A DNA stretch of 64,000 nucleotides from contig WBZZ01000129.1 of assembly GCA_019918135.1 (NCBI GenBank), positions 40,520 through 104,519 on the forward strand, written 5' to 3'. Under the pieces are notes generated by a model that saw nothing but the letters and a program-made list of their open reading frames with translations, did no database searches and was not told where the DNA came from. Below, piece by piece: positions 12,301 through 23,575 of the stretch. This DNA is from Paulinella micropora (taxonomy: Eukaryota > Cercozoa > Imbricatea > Euglyphida > Paulinellidae). How positions within the stretch are numbered: the stretch's first letter is position 1; each line of letters begins with the position of its first letter. Position numbers and translations under genes: made by a program.

Positions 12301-13304
12301 CTACCCAAGGCAGACAAATCGAACTGGCCTAGCATCATTCCGTCCCTCTCCTTCGCCCAGAACACCTATGTGTCCACGGCTACAGGTACAACCGCCTTTG
12401 AGGGTATGCTAGCACGCAAACCCCGGTGCACACTGGACTTTTTCGATTCCTCGGAGATCGTTACTGCCCGCGCCTCCGCCTCAAGCGCCGCTCTCGACGC
12501 TTCCCCTACGCTTTCGCTTCAATCTTCAGAGCAGATCGAACTACTGCGCCATGCTCGCGCTGCAGTCACGGCGTATATCAGCACGTACACAGACGTCTCC
12601 CGCGCCCGATCTGTTGCTCAGAAGAACAAGGGCCGCCGCAAAGCCGTTAAGGAGTGGAAGGTTGCGACACCGTCACCGTCTACCGCCCTAAACCCTCAAA
12701 GCAAGGCATCCCCGCCTCGTCTGTCCTTCAGTTCGACGGCCCCTACACAATTTTAGAGCAGGTCAACTCTAACTGCTTTAAGCTCCGCCACCTCAAGACC
12801 AATAGGATATTGAAACGGATCGACCGCTCCCACCTCTCTCCGTACACCGCCCCCACTGATGGCGTCGCCCCGCTTAATCCAGTCGCAATGGACGACTATG
12901 ATGACGACACTGTCAACTACACCACTGGTGAAGTCGTTGCTTTCATCGACCGTAACTAAGTCAAGCTTGGCACTGTTTTGGACGAGGATCCGGAAAACGA
13001 AGAGGATGACCTCGTGGTCCATCAACTTGGTATCACTTCGGACACCAACCCTCTCTTCTGCCCCATCTACGAAGATACATAGGACAAAGCTACCATTCAC
13101 AGCTGGAGTAAACCCCTGGCCTTCTGGAATCCCCTCCTCTTTGATATCACCAATGATCAAGTCGTTCATCGACATATTGAGTGGCGTCCCTTCAGAATGA
13201 TCAAAGACAAAGGCCGGCTCTCCGCTAACGTTCTTAAGCGTCTTCGAGGTACTCTCATCACCGGCTAATCCTTCCCGCTTCATGTCTTCCAGAAGGGCAA
13301 GCAA
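9385..13304 (+). mobile_element. Ty3-type element A, pol region (RT, RNase H, integrase)
   Basis: In order on the + strand: an RT N-terminal region (about 9620-10170) with LTKPQQDQLWALIREF and WHYLSSIDMVDGFSHLRL, the YLDDVTAG catalytic box (about 10305-10330), and the palm/thumb DAILRMADPSNVSEVRSVLG, typical of Ty3 elements. RNase H follows (about 10690-11090) with LTIVTDHRPLWWL and VEYLPGKQNLPPDG. The integrase zone (about 11700-12450) shows a zinc-type NH..H segment, a core with DHMHVCIPGVVFQY and FTESIFSDYHSSFVG, and the YSHHHLGFVECRHK block. Near 12740 an LQFDGPYTILEQ box is a GPY/F motif. The RT-RNase H-integrase order identifies Ty3/gypsy. It is broken, with about six breaks. No LTR could be paired within the window. 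Confidence 0.8.
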
Positions 13305-14459
13305 GCTAATTCCAAGGAGTAGCCACCCCCTATCACTCTCAAGTGGGTTTTACCCATCGTAATGGCTTCACCCGCCCCCCGCCCAGCGCTTTTACCACTT
13401 GAACCGTCATCGTCCCTAGAAGTATTACGCCATGACCGGCGTACCCATGTAAGTCCTTGATCGCCTCTTGCGCCTGCAGGTCAACGATTATTCTCACCGA
13501 ACTTGAAGCCCTCAGTGGTTATATCGGCACGGCATACTTGGTGCTTCATTGGTTCATCTCGGATTTGTGATCCCGGCCGCCTAATTTTCTACTGCTCGAC
13601 ATCGCCTCCCTATATCACCGCTCGCTACTGCGCCTCAATTGTCCCAGTCCCGCTGCAAATCATGGATATCCTGCACAGGCTGATCATCCGCATTGCGCAA
13701 GTACAGACGCACCACTCTTCTACTCTCTAATAGTTTAAGAGATTCACCCACCTCTCTTTTTCCTTTCGACACTTTTTTTAGTAAGACAACATATTTCGTT
13801 CGTTAATCACTCATTCTGTACGCAACTCAACTCAACCGTTAGGTCTGGGGGGGGGGGGGGAAAGCTATCAGACTGAGCACCTTAACGACCTGCCAAAATC
13901 TTTACAGTTGATAAGATAATATTTTTGACCTGTTCATTATATTCTCCTCTGCACGTTTTGACTTCACTAACTAGTTTGGAGTAGATTTCGTTCAGAAATG
14001 ATTTCAAACGATCAGTTCAAAGTGTACAAAAGTTCTTTTTAGCTATTGTCATTTTCCCTGTTCGTATTTCCTTTTCCCCCGATTTCCACGTGAAAAGACG
14101 TTTTACGGTAAATTTGTGAACAAGGACGGAAAAACACAATATCTAACTTGTCTTCAGTTGCCAGTCATTTTCGCGTTGAGGCTTCCCAAATCAATTCGGG
14201 GAATTTTCAAGTCCAACAACCCGACACTATCAGTTTGATGACTGTTAACTTGAAGACTCGCGACACTATCCGTTTGAGAACGGGAAACCTTACAATTTAC
14301 GTTCTACACTTGATCGTACGTTGCACCCAAGCCTGCAATGAGTTCGAAATTATGTAAATAAACGAAGTGACCTCTCTACTATTTACTTGTATTTCACCTG
14401 CTCACTCAGAGTCAGGACTCAAAGCAGCCATAGTGTTCTTATTAATTAAGAGTTCGTTG
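13305..14459. other. Non-coding 3' flank of element A, with G-run
   Basis: I see no gene here. A pure run of about a dozen G followed by AAAG lies at 13848-13864. It would suit a polypurine tract just before a 3' LTR of element A, but I could not find a matching 5' copy, so this is only a suggestion. The rest becomes progressively AT-rich. Confidence 0.4.
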
Positions 14460-14461
14460 TA

Positions 14462-14699
14462 TTGCTGTTGACATTCAATACAATAAAAAAAAATTGATTT
14501 TTCTGTTTTGGTTGGAATTTCAGTTTTGGTTGGAATTTTGATTTTGGGTGAAAATTTGAATTTTTCAAATTAACGGCTATATTCGTCCGCAAAATATCGT
14601 AAATTTTCGCGAAATGTTACCGTTAAATTTGAATTTTTGTCACAAAAATGAAAATCTGACACAAAAACTAATTTTTGTTGTCTTGAATGTCAACAGCAA
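14462..14699. mobile_element. MITE-like non-autonomous DNA element, TA-flanked
   Basis: A 238-bp segment has a perfect 17-bp terminal inverted repeat: TTGCTGTTGACATTCAA at 14462-14478 and its reverse complement at 14683-14699. The repeat continues inward with few mismatches for about 15 more bases. Both ends are bordered by TA (14460-14461 and 14700-14701), the target duplication of the Tc1/mariner superfamily. The interior is AT-rich, with two tandem copies of CAGTTTTGGTTGGAATTT-like sequence near 14506-14545 and an inner inverted repeat (CAAATTAACGG against CCGTTAAATTTG). No ORF. This is a classic MITE layout; copy number elsewhere in the genome is unknown. Confidence 0.75.
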
Positions 14700-15085
14700 T
14701 ATCTGCCTACTTGAAGAGTTGTATACAAACTCACAATACTTTCAACTTTTTTGACACGTTGAAAATTTTACATGTATTACTATATATTAATACATATTCA
14801 AGATTTTTTACTCCGGTATAAACAGTAATAGAAATGAATATTATAAAATTAATTTTATTTCACTTACATGCTTCATTTTTAGCTACGAAAAACAAGCATT
14901 CTTAATTATTCAAAGTCGTTAGTGGAAAAAAAATAGTTCACAAATTAAAATGACACCTCCGCCGAGGTCTCGTAAGTAAACTACTGTACTATCAAATCAA
15001 TAAAATTATTAAAATAATCACGGGCTCGGGATAATATGAAGTGCATATGTATTGCGGGGCCACAAAAGGTAGATTAGTAGCATGT

Positions 15086-15480
15086 GCAAGAGAATATTGA
15101 AAAGAAAGAAGAATCAGGAACTTAGAAGGCAATAAGAAGGATAAGAATAAGAAGAAAAAGGAGAGAGAGCCAAAGAGAGAGAGAAAGAGAAAAGAACTGA
15201 CAAAGAAAAGAAAGGATTATCAAGTGAAAGGACAATGGAAAAAGAAAAGAGAGAGAAAACGAAAAAGAAAAGACAAGAGAGAAAAGAAAAAAGGCGGAAA
15301 GAAAAGAGAAAAGAAAAAAAGGCGGAAAGAAAAGAGAGAAGGATTACCAAGTGTAGGGGCAAGAGAAAGAGAAAAAGAAAAGAAAAAAAGGCGGAAAAAA
15401 AAGAGAGATCGAAAGAAAGAAAAGAGAAGAGAATAGAACAAAAGAAAATAAAAAAGAAAGAAAAGAGAGAGAAATGAAGT
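15086..15480. repeat. Purine-rich (GA/GAAA) degenerate satellite
   Basis: Almost pure purine on the + strand, with repeated GGCGGAAAGAAAAGA-like units and two copies of a recognisable core reading GGATTACCAAGTGTAGGGGC or close variants (15211-15233 and 15339-15361). The same core in reverse complement recurs in the pyrimidine tract at 18.2-19.4 kb, so both tracts belong to one satellite family in opposite orientation. Predicted peptides are Lys/Arg/Glu artefacts and are not annotated. Confidence 0.85.
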
Positions 15481-15524
15481 AAAAAAGCACCTACTCAAAG
15501 AAATGAACTCGCTCCAGCCCCAGG

Positions 15525-15628
15525 GGCACCTAGACAAAGAACAATCAAGCGACAAACGAGTACCTTTGTGGATTGGGGCACCGTCGAGAAGCGGCTGACC
15601 TGCAGGACAAGGTGATCCATTTGAGCAC
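15525..15628 (-). repeat. Repeat copy 1 of an exon-intron cassette
   Basis: This stretch is nearly identical to 16301-16449. Read on the - strand it contains the same GATGGATCACCT start, a CTGCAGGTCAGCCGCTTCTCGACG body and the same 34-base GTACTC...CTAG segment with intron-like ends. It lacks the roughly 35-base extra segment found in copy 2. It lies downstream of the gene fragment at 15665-16305 in the same orientation, so it may be a duplicated exon block. Confidence 0.7.
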
Positions 15629-15664
15629 CTACTCAAACAAACATCATACACGAAATATGAGTAC

Positions 15665-16305
15665 CTCGCTCGTAGAACTGGAAGCCGTTGTACTCGTCAT
15701 CATCGTCACTATCGTCGGTGTCCGTTTCCACAGAAGACGCGGTCGTGCAGACCAGTGCCAGCTGGCTCTGATTCGTGCCATCTTGGTACGGAAAATTATG
15801 CACTTCATAGTCGACCTTGACACCATTGGGTGTCAGGGTTAGATTGTTGGCATCTGTCAGCTTCTGGGTCACATGAAATCTGGCCAGCACATTCAAACTG
15901 GCGCTGCCTGTCCACGTAGTGAACGTCATGGGATCGCTCGTTGTGACGCCCACAAAGTTGCTCCAGTTATCATTGAAGGGGACTGTTTTGACCACAGTGG
16001 AGGTGCTCGCGTTGAAGGCACTGGTAGAGGCGGCGGGGATGTACTCAACGAGAGCATGACAGCGGAACCGAATGTCGTACTCCGTTTCAGTATCGCCAGC
16101 TTCCCTTTCGTATTCCAGGCGATATTGTACCCCATCGGAGCGTGTGCAACTCCAAGTCGATCTCATCTTCCACTTGTCCTGTTTCAACACTACCTTCGAG
16201 CTGCACCTTGTCTGTTCCCATCTCAACCTCCCATTTCCGTTCAGTAACTCTGTCTTCGTACTCGTCGTCGTGGTCATGGTCGAGGGCCACCCTATAGCTA
16301 GGCAC
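15665..16305 (-). pseudogene. Exon of an unrecognised, probably secreted or surface host-type protein
   Basis: Read on the - strand, two overlapping frames carry protein-like sequence that seems to belong together. The first (16305 to about 16140) has YRVALDHDHDDEYEDR and an acidic KVQLEGSVETGQVEDEIDLE run. The second (about 16140 to 15665) has YRLEYEREAGDTETEYDIRF, LNVLARFHVTQKL, VKVDYEVHNFPYQ and an Asp-rich stretch. The frame must change near 16140, so this copy is frameshifted or mis-assembled. The pattern of short beta-strands and the VDYEVHNFPY motif suggest an extracellular beta-sandwich. I recall similar uncharacterised proteins in unicellular eukaryotes, but this is memory only. Both borders have intron-like signals: 16306-16339 (34 bases, GTACTC...CTAG) and 15629-15664 (36 bases, GTACTC...GTAG). 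The rest of the gene was not found. Confidence 0.45.
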
Positions 16306-16449
16306 CTAGACAAAGAACAATCAAGCGACAAACGAGTACCTTTTGCGGAGAACAGGCTTGGGGCACGTCGAGAAGCGGCTGACACCTACATTTCAAAAAC
16401 AACCTTAAAATTGCTTACCTGCAGGACGAGGTGATCCATCACGTGCACC
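16301..16449 (-). repeat. Repeat copy 2 of the exon-intron cassette, with an extra mini-intron
   Basis: Matches 15525-15628 but contains an extra segment of about 35 bases. On the - strand this reads GTAAGC...ATGTAG (16386-16418, 33 bases), with canonical GT-AG ends. If spliced, an ATG at 16439 would join in frame to the next exon (16340-16385). The downstream 34-base intron candidate (16306-16339) is shared with copy 1. The short sizes (33-36 bases) would be unusual for most nuclear introns. Confidence 0.6.
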
Positions 16450-16851
16450 TCTGCCGCCCCACGATCGAAGGTCTCGTATACAAAAAAGATAGAAACAAAC
16501 AATTCGTGAGCATACAAAACATCACAGAAGTGAAGGCATGACAAGGCGTTTGCAGGCAGCGTTTACCCTGATCGCTGAAGCGTGTCCAGAAGGTGGCCAG
16601 AGTGTTTCAAGCTGTTTGAATTTTTGCTCCCCAAAAAGCCCAAAATCTAACGATGCTTCTAGGGGGCACCAATCACCAATATTTCCTGGACCTGCTGCCT
16701 TTTTTATAAACTGCGGTTTCCTGTTTGTGGGTGTAAAAATTCAAACTTGGTGCTCTCTTCACCATGTTGTGTGTCACAGGTACGTCGACATCTCATCCGA
16801 CTCAAGAAGAGGTCTTTTCGGCTTTTCTTTGTTGAATCCTTTTTTTTTAAT
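16450..16851. other. No gene seen
   Basis: Mixed-composition sequence upstream (on the - strand) of the exon-intron cassette. No convincing ORF, RNA gene or repeat was found. It leads directly into the TTTA microsatellite. Confidence 0.5.
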
Positions 16852-17125
<274 letters not shown>

Positions 17126-17129
17126 TTTT

Positions 17130-18164
17130 TATAACAGTAAGCAAGGTTTAATGAGAAAGAGATTTTTTTTTCTCAGTAAAGTAAGCAAGGTTCAATGAGA
17201 AAAAGACGAAAGAAGAATGAAGAAGAGCCTAATTCAAATGAATTCTGGTTCCAAGGAACGACAGTACAAGCTCATGAGGAAATCTGGAACTAAGGTTCAA
17301 CAGAAAGCTCCTGGAAAGAGTAATATAGAAGGGGCAAGAAAGAGGAAAAAGATAGAAAGAAAGAAAGGAAAAAGGGATAAAGAAAAAGCGAGGAAAAGAA
17401 GATAGAAGAACAAAAACAGTAGAGAAGGAAAACAGGAAAAAACAAAAGAGAAAAGGAACAAAGAACAAGACAAACAAAAGAAACAAACAAACAACCAGAA
17501 CAAAAGAGACAAAAACAAAACAAAAACAAAACAACAAAAGAGGCAGCAACAAGCACAAAAAAGCAAAACAAAGAAGCAAACACACACAAGGACAGTAGCA
17601 GGGAGACGATACTGAACTAGAAGGCAAGAATGGAAAGCGCCAGAGAAGGTAAGACGTAACAAGCATGGGCGCAAGTGAGATCAATTGACAGTCAGTGAGA
17701 CAGCCCTTAAGGAAACTGCAGCACCTAACGCAATTCACTCGCACCCGGAGGCTATCGTAGCCAGGAGGGTGGTGTGCAGAGCGTAGTAAGGCTCGACGTG
17801 GCGTACTCGCGACGCGATTATGCCGAGTGCTGCAATATCCATGTGGACAGGCCCAAGCCTGGCAACCTCACAGACATGCAGCCTCAAGCAAGTCGAGCCA
17901 AACCACTCCGCACCCCACCCCCCTCATAGACCAGAAGAAACTCCACAAGCCACAAGCATAAACATACAGAAGAGCCATGCTAGAACATTTTTTTTTATTA
18001 TTATTTTTTTTTAACAGTAAGCAAGGGTTAATGAGAAAGAGACGATAGAAAAAGAAGAGCCTATTTTTTATTATTATTATTATTATTTTTCCAGCCAGGA
18101 GCTTGGATGGCTTTCCCTCGTCGCGTCGGACTGACAACAGGTCTTCTCTTCTTTCGCAGTTCTT
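17130..18164. other. A-rich non-coding stretch
   Basis: No gene found. Two short similar blocks reading AACAGTAAGCAAGG(T/G)TTAATGAGAAAGAGA occur near 17132-17163 and 18014-18043, with a third partial copy near 17180, each next to a T-rich run. They could be remnants of a dispersed repeat. The middle (17290-17570) is Lys/Arg/Gln-type low complexity. Confidence 0.5.
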
Positions 18165-18572
18165 CTCTTCCTTTCTTTTGCCTGCCCTCATACTTTGTAA
18201 TCCTTTCTTTCTTTCTTTTCTCTCTTTTCTCTCTTTCTTCCTCTCTTTTCTCTCTTTTCTTTCTTTTTATTTTCTTTCTTTGTTCTATTTCTTCTCTTTC
18301 TTCTCTTCTTTCTTTCTTTCGATCTCTTTCTTTCGATCTCTTTCTTTTTGGTTTCTTTCTTTCTTTCGATCTCTCTCTTTTCTTTCCTTTTTTCTCTTTT
18401 CTTCCCGCCTTTTTTTCTTTTCTCTTTCTTTTCTTTTTCTCTTTCTCTTGCCGTTACACTTGGTAATCCTTCTCTCTTTTCTTTCTTTCTTTTCTTTTCT
18501 TTGTTCTTTTCTCTCTTTCTTTTCTTTCCTTTCTTTTTTCTCTTTTCTTTTCTATCCTTCTCGTATACTCTC

Positions 18573-18607
<35 letters not shown>

Positions 18608-19480
18608 AAGTCTCTCTCTGTCTCGTCTTCTTGCTTCTTTGAATTTCAGAACTCTTTTCGTTCCATTCGTTTTTTCTCTTTTTCGTTCTATTTCTTTTTT
18701 CTTTTCATTTCTTGTCTTTCTTTCTTTTTTTCTTTCTTTCTTTCTTTTGCCCTCATACTTTGTAATCCTTCCTTTCTTTCTTCCTCTCTTTTCTTTTTTA
18801 TTTTCTTTCTTTTGTTCTATTTCTTCTCTTCTCTTTCGTTTCTTTCTTTCTTTCGATCTCTCTCTCTCTCTCTGTTTTCTTTCCTTTCTTTTTCTCTTTT
18901 CTTTCCGCCTTTTTTTCTTTTCTCTTTTCTTTTTCTCTTTCTCTTGCCCTTACACTTGGTTATCCTTCTCTCTGTTCTTTTCTCTCCTTTCTTTTCTTTC
19001 CTTTCTTTTTTTCTCTTCTCTTTTCGCCTTTTTTCTTTTCTCTCTTTCTTGTCTTTTCTCTTTCTCTTGCCCTTACACTTGGTAATCCTTCCTTTCTCTC
19101 TTTTCTTTCTTTTTTACTTTCTTTTCTTTTTCTCTGCCTCTGCCTATCTTTTCTTTTTCGTTTTCTTTTCTCTCCGAGTCTCCCTCTCTTGAGTTCTTTC
19201 CTTTTTCTATTGCCCTTACACTTGATAATCTTTCCTTTCTTTTCTTTGTCAGTTCTTTTCTCTCTCTCTCTCTCTCTCTCTCTGTGATTTCTTCAAGTTC
19301 TTTCCTTTTGTGTGTGTGTGTGTTTTCCGCTTTTTTTTTTCTCTATTGCCCTTACACTTGGTAATCCTTCCTCTCTCTTTTCTTTTTTACTTTTTCTTTC
19401 TCTCTGCTTGGCTTTTTCGTTTCTTTTCTCTCCATTTTCTTTCTCTTTTTCTTCCCCCCTCCTCCTCCCCCCCCCAATGG
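18165..19480. repeat. Pyrimidine-rich (TC/TTTC) degenerate satellite
   Basis: Over 1.3 kb of almost pure pyrimidine on the + strand. A core close to TTGCCCTTACACTTGGTAAT recurs at about 18184, 18449, 18749, 18955, 19066, 19211 and 19347, so the array has an irregular period of about 120-300 bases. Interruptions include CT and CA/GT dinucleotide runs near 18570-18610 and 19300-19322. It is the same family as the purine tract at 15.1-15.5 kb, in reverse orientation. Frames across it are artefacts. Confidence 0.9.
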
Positions 19481-19812
19481 TAAGTCCAAGAGGCAGGGGG
19501 GGGGGTGGAGTGTAAATTCCGAGTCTGAAAGTGAAGACGGTTTGTCACAGTTTACTATTAATAATAAATCTGGTATTAATAATTCTGAAAGTGAAGTTTG
19601 TTTACTTATTAAAATGAAGTTATTTTCAGTTATACGGGTACATATATATATATTAAGACCGACATATCATCTTATATACACTGATATGAAAAGCAAACGT
19701 TCAACCTTCATTATTCAAGTAAAATATTAAAAAAGTTATAAGTATGAAAAAGTTGAAATCCTATAAAAAACTTGAAGTTATATGTATATTTTTATAAAAA
19801 AAGATAATTGCT
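19481..19812. other. AT-rich flank of piggyBac 1
   Basis: No gene. It begins with C- and G-runs (about 19459-19506) and continues AT-rich, with TATTAATAATAA-type sequence. Similar AT-rich TTATTAATAATAG sequence lies on the other side of the piggyBac element near 22785, which suggests that the transposon landed in one AT-rich stretch. Confidence 0.4.
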
Positions 19813-19816
19813 TTAA

Positions 19817-22677
19817 CCCTTAACCGGTTTGCCACTTTTGGGGATCTAAAGCCACGTTTGGGGATCCGACCCAATTTCAAGTTTTTAATCCCTATTTGTG
19901 GTTTTTGACAGTTATATTATTAAATTCAATTGAATTAAACCCGGTGGAAGCTAATTGTGTAAAAAAACCGTTCTTTAATGACTAATAAAACCTTGACAAT
20001 CACTGTCACAACGGCTGCCTCTTACATTTCCCAGATGGAACGAAATGATTGACTGTGTGCCACGGAAAACATTCTCCAGTTCGGCAAAAAAAATAGCGAC
20101 AATCGCTGCAATAAGCACTGGTACGCTTGCGGATTCCATTACTAGCACACACCGCACAACAAACCGAGTTCTGCTTACCCGCGCCGCGCTTACCATCACT
20201 CGCCTCGTTTGTAAGACTTACCAAATGGCCAGGGCATATCACTCGCTTGCCCCTCGCTGCGCTCCTAGATCCTCCAAAAAGCCCCGCATAAGACACCAAA
20301 CCCTCAATAGGTTCCTTGAGCATGTCTTTGGGTGTTTTTTCTTCATGAAACTGTTTGTAGATGATAGTTGTGTTTGTAACCGCAACATCTAACAAACCCG
20401 CAAATAACTTAAACCAAGGCTTGTTGAATCTTACCGCCTTCTCAACTCCGTAATGAAGTCGTAACTGATCGCCTGTATCAACGCCGCCCATGTTCTGAGT
20501 GTATGTCTTGCAAATTTCAAAACAATTCACTGGAACCGTAGCTCCACCCCCCCCCCCCCCCATGCAGCCTCCTTTCGACTTGGCTCATGGTACCCCCCAA
20601 CACAGTTGACAAAAAATAAACCACCTGGGTGTCTTTCCAAGCAACATGCATAGTGACTCCGTTATGACTCCAAGTGGCCATTGCGGACGTGCCCCGGTCA
20701 CTATTCTTCTTGACTTCGTCCAGTAGCTCCTTTGCCGCCCTCAGCCTGGGTTTGACAACAGTGCCACTGCAGTTGATGCCCCTCTTTAGGACACAGTCAA
20801 AAAATAACTGCAGCCCTGTGTAAAACCTATCTAAAGCGATGATCCTGCCGCTTTGGTCGATGCCGGCTAGGTCTAAAAGCTTCATAACAACTGCATACGT
20901 CATTCCGTGCCCAGAATCGTCCTGCACCGTTCCCTCACCCTCATAACAAAGCAGCGTATAAAAATAGCCTGTTACTGAACAGCACAGAGCAAACAGTTTG
21001 AATCCCCATTTGATGGGTTTTTTCGGTAAGTATTGCCTGAGGTAGGTACGCCCTTTAAAAGGGATCATTCCCTCGTCGATTGACACCCACTGACCCAATT
21101 CCCACAGCCTAGGAAAATTTTCTTGTATAATCTCAATAAAGACTCGAACATTGAAAAGTTTGTCATACTGAGGGGAGTCACGAGGAGCTGCCAGACGGGG
21201 GTCTGAGATGAAAATAACGTTTATATTCTGATACCTCACGTACCCCATGATGCTTGCAAGGTCTGGCCACTGCCAGAAGTCTGACACAGCGCCAATCCAA
21301 TAATCTGTTTCAGCAGGCAACCCCATCACCCCCATCATTATAAGGATCGCCAAAAATGAAAGTATGTCAGATAGTGTCACGGGTACCCAAGGCCGCTGAC
21401 GCTCTGAGGGGTTGAGATTACGTTTCCAGGTTGCATACTTGTTGGTGTTTCTTGTGACATTCTGCCAGAATTGCGTGGGTAAGGACATAAAGAAAATATC
21501 CACCATACTGAGGAGGTCCGGGGAACGCACAGAAAGTGATGCCCTGGACTGCCCTTCGAATGCCGGCAGCACACGAGGAGGTGCAACACCCACCTTCCAT
21601 TCTTTGACATCTTTGAACTCACTGGCAGGTAGGCTATCGCCTTCGTCAATCTCTAGTGCCGGATCCTCCTCCTCGTCTTCACCAGACCCCTCATCTTCTT
21701 CGACATCATCGTCACTGACAAGTGAGTCGCTGGGATGAGGGGCTCATTTGTTGTCCATATCTCCTTCTTTTTGATCCTCTTCATCGATTGAACTACCCGA
21801 CTCATCCCCCGACTCTGGCGGTCTGTAAGAAAACAGTACAGTAAGGAATACTGACAGCCAACGCCGATGCATGTATGGAAATACAGAAATCTACTATACT
21901 TCCAGCATCGTCCTTGGCCGACAACAAAACAGAAGCAAATTGCACAAAATAGCTGAAACCAGGTAGGGATAGGTACACATAGTCATCGTCATCAGGGTCG
22001 CTGGGTATCAAGCAGTCCTCACTGCAAACACGCAGAGAAACCATTCGACATCACAAGAAAAATTCGAGGTTCAAGAAAAACAAGTCTACCCAGCATTTAT
22101 TGCATTTTTGGCATCTCCGTCGATTTCCTGGCCTTGCCCAAGTATGCCGTTATGGCAGAGCCACTCCCTTCAATTCTGTATTTGATAATCTCCGAAGCAA
22201 TCATCATGGAATCGTCTTCATCCTCCGCATCCCACTTCATCCAAAACTTGTCTTTTGTACGACCATACTGTCGAGAAACAGTACCCTCAATCTCCCTCGT
22301 CTTCCAATCATCAGGCCATTTTTGTTTGGCATAAGCCTCACCAAATTCCCTGACCGGAAGACGCACACGGACTGTGAGAAGCTCTTGGTGCGCAGACACG
22401 ATGTTGAAAAAAAGAAAAAGGTCCCCGCCACGTAAAAAAAGGCAACGAAAATTCGTGAAAAAAAGTGGTTGGTGCCTGGTTTCAGTTTCATATTTAAGTC
22501 ACTTCTAGAAAAGCTATGACATTCTGGTTTTCACAGATAGCTTCCCCAACACGTAAATATTAAATTTGCAGCGTAGTACAGCTTGTTTCGATTGGTATTT
22601 ATGTTTTTATTCAACTCAAAAATTCAAACCACTTTTGGGGATTGAAGCCACTTTTGGGGATTGAAACCGGTTAAGGG
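19817..22677 (-). mobile_element. piggyBac transposon 1 (2861 bp)
   Basis: Both ends are clear. TTAA at 19813-19816 is followed by CCCTTAACCGGTTT, and the reverse complement AAACCGGTTAAGGG ends at 22677 and is followed by TTAA at 22678-22681. TTAA target duplication and ends starting CCC are piggyBac hallmarks. Just inside both ends are pairs of CCACTTTTGGGGAT-like motifs that lie in the same direct orientation at the two ends rather than inverted; these are likely transposase-binding repeats. The transposase is encoded on the - strand. The cargo is only the transposase gene. Confidence 0.93.
20006..22399 (-). pseudogene. piggyBac transposase (element 1), degraded
   Basis: The catalytic core (20517 to about 21593) shows the DDE_Tnp_1_7 landmarks: VSIDEGMIPFKGR (first Asp), IIALDRFYTG (second Asp) and, further on, NMGGVDTGDQLRLHY (the third acidic block). 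The C-terminus (about 20006-20180) is a Cys/His-rich zinc finger (CCAVC, YCSDCRYFFC) as expected for piggyBac. The frame changes at a long G-run (C-run on the + strand, about 20548-20563), where an assembly or sequencing length error is as likely as a real mutation. Upstream an acidic N-terminal region (SSIDEEDQKEGDMD, DDDVEEDEGSGEDEEED) holds an in-frame TGA at 21744-21746. A plausible 154-base GT-AG intron spans 21823-21976. The first exon (about 22097-22399) encodes a small domain similar to the N-terminus of the transposase in element 2. No ATG was found in that exon. Confidence 0.85.
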
Positions 22678-22681
22678 TTAA

Positions 22682-23322
22682 ACTTTCTTGAAAAATCAGA
22701 TCATTTTTACAAGATAGAACTTTTTAAATACATAAAACTTTTTTATAAGATAGAACTTTTTTATGTTGGAACTAATAATTAATTATTAATAATAGTTATG
22801 GACCGGCCGTATCGAAGTAGTAACGGTGTCGTTAGAGCCATTACTTATGATCCGGCCAGTCAAGTTACGTGGCGCGTCACAGGCTGTTGGCGCCTTTTCT
22901 CATTAAAGTTGTTGTGTGTTGAGAGTGTAGTAGTAGCTATCATAGATTGTTTTATTAATAACAGTAGTCTAACAGGTTAACGAGCCTTGATTAGAGAACT
23001 CTGCGCCAACAGCTTTAATCAGTTGCACTTTGTCTGAAAGGAGAGGCATTAGGCCTTCAACAGAAAAGTGCGAGGATCGACGTGCTGCAGCAAACAGGCA
23101 ATCGCATGATGACATGGTAGAATCGGCAAGAGAAATTTACGTGCTGTGGGCGTGAAGCTAAGCAGAAGAGACTCAGAAAAGAACGTAGGAAGCAGAGAGA
23201 GAGAGAGAGAGAACGAGAGAGGGTAAGGGAGAAAAAAAAACATATTTTATTTCATAAAAATGTATATAAACTTCGTTTATATGGTTTTTGTCGTTATTTT
23301 CTCTAAATCTTCCTTAGTCTGC
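22682..23322. other. Intergenic stretch with a 10-bp inverted repeat pair
   Basis: No gene seen. CTGTTGGCGC at 22883-22892 is mirrored by GCGCCAACAG near 23006-23015, about 130 bases apart. The inner bases run TG...CA, so a small MITE or solo repeat is possible, but no target duplication is convincing. A GA dinucleotide run lies near 23195-23215. Confidence 0.4.
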
Positions 23323-23326
23323 TTAG

Positions 23327-23574
23327 TGTTACATTCCCTGAAGATAGCTAGATAAAAAGTCGGTAATACAACCAGACACAAATCCCCCAGAGGAGAATGA
23401 TGTCTCGTTATATTAGCTCAGTGAAGCCGAAAAAGAAAGCGGCCACAGACCACAGTTAAAATGACATTAGGTCGAATCCTGCCAAACGATATTGAAATAC
23501 TGGGAAAAAAACTAGGTGCACCTGACACCCGAAAAACTGTACTTTTACCGGCTATCCGGGGGGTGATGCCTACA
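23327..23574 (-). repeat. 3' LTR of element B
   Basis: 248 bp. The element-orientation start TGTAGGCATCACC is at 23574 and the end TGTAACA is at 23327. It is near-identical to 33661-33909. Confidence 0.93.
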
Positions 23575-23575
23575 G

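Noticed and set aside
13845-14420. 3' LTR of element A after the G-run
   Set aside because: No matching 5' LTR in the window, so it cannot be shown.
15220-15651. Lys/Arg/Glu-rich and Phe/Leu/Ser-rich open frames
   Set aside because: They follow the purine satellite on both strands; translations of low-complexity DNA, not genes.
18100-19515. Phe/Leu/Ser-rich open frames resembling polytopic membrane proteins
   Set aside because: Translations of the TC-rich satellite.
22883-23015. Solo LTR or small MITE suggested by the 10-bp inverted ends
   Set aside because: Too short, no target duplication, no second copy in the window; kept only as a note.
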